From the NCBI GenBank assembly GCA_003142255.1, contig PLLO01000012.1, positions 297,133-361,132 of the forward strand: a DNA stretch of 64,000 bases, written 5' to 3'. Positions 62,701 to 64,000 of the stretch are shown here, in pieces. The position numbers were made by a program, and so were the translations under genes. How positions within the stretch are numbered: the stretch's first letter is position 1; each line of letters begins with the position of its first letter. The DNA comes from Bacteroidales bacterium. Lineage in GTDB: Bacteria; Bacteroidota; Bacteroidia; Bacteroidales; VadinHA17. The notes under the pieces were generated by a model. That model was not told the origin of the DNA. It was given only the letters and a program-made list of their open reading frames with translations, and searched no databases.

Positions 62701-64000
62701 CAATTCCTTTTGCACCGACTGGTTTAGCTGCACAATCATTCTGCTCTAGTTCTTCACCGACCGTGGCTGATTTAACTGCGACAGGTACGGCTATTCAGTG
62801 GTATGATGCAGCAAGTGGCGGAAGCTTATTAGCATCTTCAACAGCTCTGGTCGACGCTACACATTATTATGCAAGCCAGACTATAAGCGGCTGTGAAAGC
62901 ACTTTAAGACTAGACGTAACTGCGACTGTGAATGTAACACCCGCAGCCCCGACAGGTTCAGCATCTCAAACTTTCTGCTCAGGCGTTTCACCCACAATAG
63001 CCAGTTTAGTAGTGACAGGAACCGCTATTCAGTGGTATGATGCAGCAACTGCCGGAAGCTTGTTGGCTTCTTCAACACCTTTGGCTAATGGAACTCATTA
63101 TTATGCAAGTCAGACAGTAAGCGGTTGCGAGAGCACGTTAAGGTTGGATGTAACTGCGGTATTAAATACGACCCCTGCTGCTCCGACAGGATCAGCATCA
63201 CAAGTTTTTTGTTCAGGCTCCTCACCAACTGTCGCTGACTTAACAGCAACAGGAACCGCTGTTCAGTGGTATGATGCTGCAACTGGCGGAAGCTTACTGG
63301 CATCTTCGACAGCTCTGGGGAATGGAACGCATTATTATGCAAGCCAGACAGTAACTGGTTGTGAAAGTCTGACCAGGTTGGATGTAACTGCAACGATAAA
63401 TGTTACCCCAGGTGCCCCGACTGGTTCTGCATCACAATCTTTCTGCTCTAGTTCTTCACCGACCGTGGCTGATTTAACCGCGACAGGAACAGGAATTAAA
63501 TGGTATGATTCTGCAGTTGGAGGTACATTGCATTTAAGTTCCGACGTTCTGATAAATGGCAGTCACTATTATGCCAGTCAAACGGTAACCAGTTGTGAGA
63601 GTATTGCAAGGTTGGATGTGACTGTGACGGTTAATATTACACCGGCGACACCAGTATCGAGTGTAACTATACAGCCGACGTGTGCAGTACCGACAGGGAC
63701 GATAGTAGTAACGTCACCTGTGGGAGCACAATATGAATATGCACTGGACCTGGGCGCATACCAGGTAAGTGCGACCTTCACACTAGTATCAGTAGGGACA
63801 CATACAGTAACTGCGAGGTTAGCAGCGTCACCGACCTGTATATCAGCAGCAAGTGCAGCGCTGACAGTCAATGCAGTACCGGCAGTACCGGCAGTACCGA
63901 CGGCTAGTGTAACTATACAGCCGACGTGTGCAGTACCGACAGGGACGATAGTAGACACGTCACCACTTGGCGCACAATATGAATATGCAGTAGACCTGGG
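56727..64000 (+). CDS. Giant secreted multi-domain adhesin-like protein (N-terminal 2,424 codons)
   Basis: The frame is open from the ATG at 56727 to the end of the window, so the C-terminus is not seen. A hydrophobic segment (about 48-63, TTILLIFIFSLSGLSA) follows an unusually long 47-residue start; mature sequence probably begins near NRYWVIGGSG. Order: Thr/Ser/Ala/Gly-rich beta repeats (about 65-700), DUF2341 (about 708-815), a LamG-like lectin/concanavalin fold (about 820-1,040; KGVWHLDNS, GRIDELRIS), Ig-like domains (about 1,045-1,445, including SDAGSYNCVV), eleven 78-residue Ig_7-type repeats (1,447-2,304), then a second repeat family. Such proteins in Bacteroidota are usually type IX cargo with a C-terminal sorting domain. 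Binding target unknown. Confidence 0.85.
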   Translation, partial: MRRNSLMSALKILFLPLSGIFKSLSGVSSSTCRVSWIESKRSFRKSITTILLIFIFSLSGLSANRYWVIGGSGVWTSTTNWSASSGGASGATVPTIADVAIFDANSGSPTVTFSAAPVALGQLWITGNSSPTFFSSGAARTLTIGDAIANNITGATVAGADFVVESGSTLYINTAVAATTMTLTENNSASSNVIIIGTVQVNTNGSLLKVANPALTFNAGSNYIHARNGGTIPVGATWTTTSTCSVTGVVAAGVTAFAVDPAFGNFVWNCAGQTAAATLVGATAMTVTVKGNMDVLRTNGNSLNFTANAQNKTLQVVGNFTVGNGVNTAIFDLKSAGTEASTLNVGGNFSVLASATFRNTSANTGTVNLGYIGAATTTSVTWGGAGTYTNTNINYVVQNVPVGKTVTLNSFSGSTIAVQAGRTLTVNSGATLNCADQTIAGAGSFILSAGGILGIGHVNGLNGNLTTTTQTLNANTATTTFVYNGTLAQVTGTNFPATVYNLIINNGAGVTLSGNITASNNLGMSLGNITTGTYTLTLSNPLVGSLLYTTGTIIGKFNRSISTTTGTDYLFPVGTSSYYRPANFNFGSIASAITITSEFIATPPAGFVSYNDGSMSVDKLFTEGYWRFFSSATPVVSYSLALTGNGFSSYSINEVSRISGRDNGNTTWRALGTHGTVSSNTVTRTSVTNLNSTSFDYALGTSCLPASLGYDYERDITIDYTKVAGSTDLSNFPVLINISGQNYLKQSPTGRIYNANGYDIIFTDGSYNKLDHQVEYYNGANGDYIAWVRIPILSRSSNTVIKILYGNAGVSADPSTTSVWDTHYKGVWHLDNSSLNDFTSYNKSGTPFNAPTYPAGKVYNSILLNGGNQYAQVINAPNTNFNGNITVSAWIYLNGLGLDQKISGNQDGVSGGYKFGVYTDNFLEFEIRDGSNNPYLNRGVGGGTLLTTGTWYYVAGVSSDVIDSIMTVVNGTPERLYYKGNNNLGISSNDLTIGKEPWTGSAFWNGRIDELRISDEVRSSGWLKTEYNNQSSPATFYTIDATENSADNLLSTGLCKIPVTLTFGYPTGGTYSGNPYISGNVFNPPSAGNYPITYSYTSGCGLTSVTKDFAVTDIPAAPTAPDKEYCTGFITYLNATSGSNLRWSEGGIFVSNANPFSTGKTAAGTYNFTVTQTLDGCESPSTPVKLTIFSTTTITSNPADQAKCVGTTTGFKVKATGPNLTYQWRKGVVNLVNGANISGAKTDTLTLSNLAVSDAGSYNCVVTSSCGPLTSNNATLTVDAQPTPSISGFPTVCQSSSGVYNIISPIGGHTYAWTVTGGNITPPPTGTSITVSWPTAGNFSVTVTETVSAGCFTTTSYPVTVTATPSATISYIGTPFCTSSAPVSVTMTGTPGGTYTAAPAGLTIDASTGTITPGSSSAGAYTVTYTVAAAGGCAIYTTTAPVTIVATPAAPTGSAAQSFCSSASPTVANLTATGTAIQWYAASSGGSALATGTALVNATHYYASQTVGGCESTARFDVTATVNTTPAAPTGSASQTFCSGASPIVANLTATGTAILWYAASSGGSALAAGTVLVNATHYYASQTVAGCESTARFDVTATINTTPAAPTGSASQTFCSGASPTVANLTATGTAILWYAASSGGSALAAGTALVNATHYYASQTVGGCESTARFDVTVTVNITPAAPTGSASQTFCSDTSPKVADLTATGVGIQWYSTSIGGLPLVSTTALGNGNHYYASQTVIGCESLTRLDVTATINVTPGAPTGSASQSFCSGVSPTIASLVVTGTAIQWYDAATAGSLLASSTALVNATHYFASQTVGGCESTSRLDVTAIVNITPAAPTGSASQVFCSDASPTIASLTATGTAIQWYDAVTGGALLASSTALVNATHYFASQTVGGCESTARFDVTITVNTTPAAPTGSASQTFCSGSSPTVVDLTATGTNIQWYSTSIGGLPLATGTFLGNGNHYYASQTVSGCESTSRLDVLVTVNTIPFAPTGLAAQSFCSSSSPTVADLTATGTAIQWYDAASGGSLLASSTALVDATHYYASQTISGCESTLRLDVTATVNVTPAAPTGSASQTFCSGVSPTIASLVVTGTAIQWYDAATAGSLLASSTPLANGTHYYASQTVSGCESTLRLDVTAVLNTTPAAPTGSASQVFCSGSSPTVADLTATGTAVQWYDAATGGSLLASSTALGNGTHYYASQTVTGCESLTRLDVTATINVTPGAPTGSASQSFCSSSSPTVADLTATGTGIKWYDSAVGGTLHLSSDVLINGSHYYASQTVTSCESIARLDVTVTVNITPATPVSSVTIQPTCAVPTGTIVVTSPVGAQYEYALDLGAYQVSATFTLVSVGTHTVTARLAASPTCISAASAALTVNAVPAVPAVPTASVTIQPTCAVPTGTIVDTSPLGAQYEYAVDL
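61065..63638 (+). repeat. Eleven tandem 234-bp repeats (78-residue Ig-like units)
   Basis: Units start at 61065, 61299, 61533, 61767, 62001, 62235, 62469, 62703, 62937, 63171 and 63405, with an exact 234-bp period and no indel. Each encodes one Ig_7/CHU_C-associated Ig-like domain with the pattern TPAAPTGSASQ.FCS...TATGTAIQWY...HYYASQTV.GCES, and two Cys residues likely form a disulfide. Units 2 and 3 are nearly identical at the DNA level, while others diverge. Confidence 0.95.
63660..64000 (+). repeat. Second tandem repeat family (period 246 bp), continuing past the window
   Basis: The words SVTIQPTCAVPTGTIV and TSP.GAQYEYA begin at 63660 and again at 63906, 246 bp (82 residues) apart. The two copies are almost identical over the bases visible. 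A short VPAVPAVPTA linker precedes the second copy. Confidence 0.9.

Noticed and set aside
61065..63638. Regularly spaced repeats considered as a CRISPR array
   Set aside because: The repeat unit is 234 bp, lies in frame within one protein, and encodes an Ig-like fold; there are no short repeats with unique spacers.
57387..63958. Several minus-strand open frames inside the giant gene
   Set aside because: They follow from the Thr/Ala/Val-rich low-complexity repeats on the plus strand and have no independent features.

Overview
The window is a stretch of a Bacteroidota chromosome, most likely a Bacteroidales/Marinilabiliales-type or related environmental lineage. Evidence: type IX secretion genes (porV, porU, a PorP/SprF-like gene, a gldJ-like gene), many PD40/TPR envelope proteins, DUF6452-DUF6048 and Nif3-zinc-ribbon gene pairs, TAnnTTTG promoter boxes, and weak Shine-Dalgarno sequences. 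No rRNA, CRISPR array, insertion sequence or phage gene was seen.

Layout. 1-4.5 kb: a truncated lipoprotein gene, an RlmN-like radical SAM gene, a GH20 hexosaminidase lipoprotein and a GNAT acetyltransferase. 4.5-13.3 kb: four minus-strand paralogues sharing a signal peptide, TPR region and PD40 propeller but carrying different C-terminal modules (none; SPOR-like; OmpA plus SPOR-like; helical repeats plus membrane anchor). 13.5-22.9 kb: 2-oxoacid dehydrogenase E2, a glycosyltransferase fused to a membrane/Rossmann-like module, recR, a sodium:solute symporter, DUF6048/DUF6452 and alaS. 23-28.3 kb: a plus-strand run of two M23 peptidases, CapA-like, MerR-like, Nif3 and zinc-ribbon genes. 28.3-28.8 kb: an intergenic block of nested palindromes. 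28.8-40 kb: hutU, ispF, then porV and porU facing PorP-like, gldJ-like and murF genes. 40-46 kb: a compact minus-strand run of mtaB, inositol-phosphatase family, lipid A acyltransferase-like, glycosyltransferase and metallophosphoesterase genes, preceded by a DUF1080 gene. 46-56 kb: PhoH, nitroreductase, folC, 5'-nucleotidase, a decayed M28 peptidase, TerC and an orphan multi-PAS histidine kinase. 56-56.7 kb: palindromes, tRNA-Val and a fragment of a second tRNA copy. 56.7-64 kb: the first 2,424 codons of a giant repetitive secreted protein that runs off the window.

How it fits together. Much of the window is about the cell envelope. PorU and PorV process and release type IX cargo, GldJ-like and PorP-like proteins belong to the secretion/gliding apparatus, and the giant Ig-repeat protein is a plausible type IX cargo. 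The OmpA-bearing PD40 protein resembles PorE in domain order. M23 peptidases, MurF, a late lipid A acyltransferase and two glycosyltransferases add peptidoglycan and glycolipid functions. Several track-style longest starts were moved to internal ATGs where the upstream part overlaps a promoter, a terminator or a neighbouring gene. Product names rest on motifs read by eye; no database search was run.
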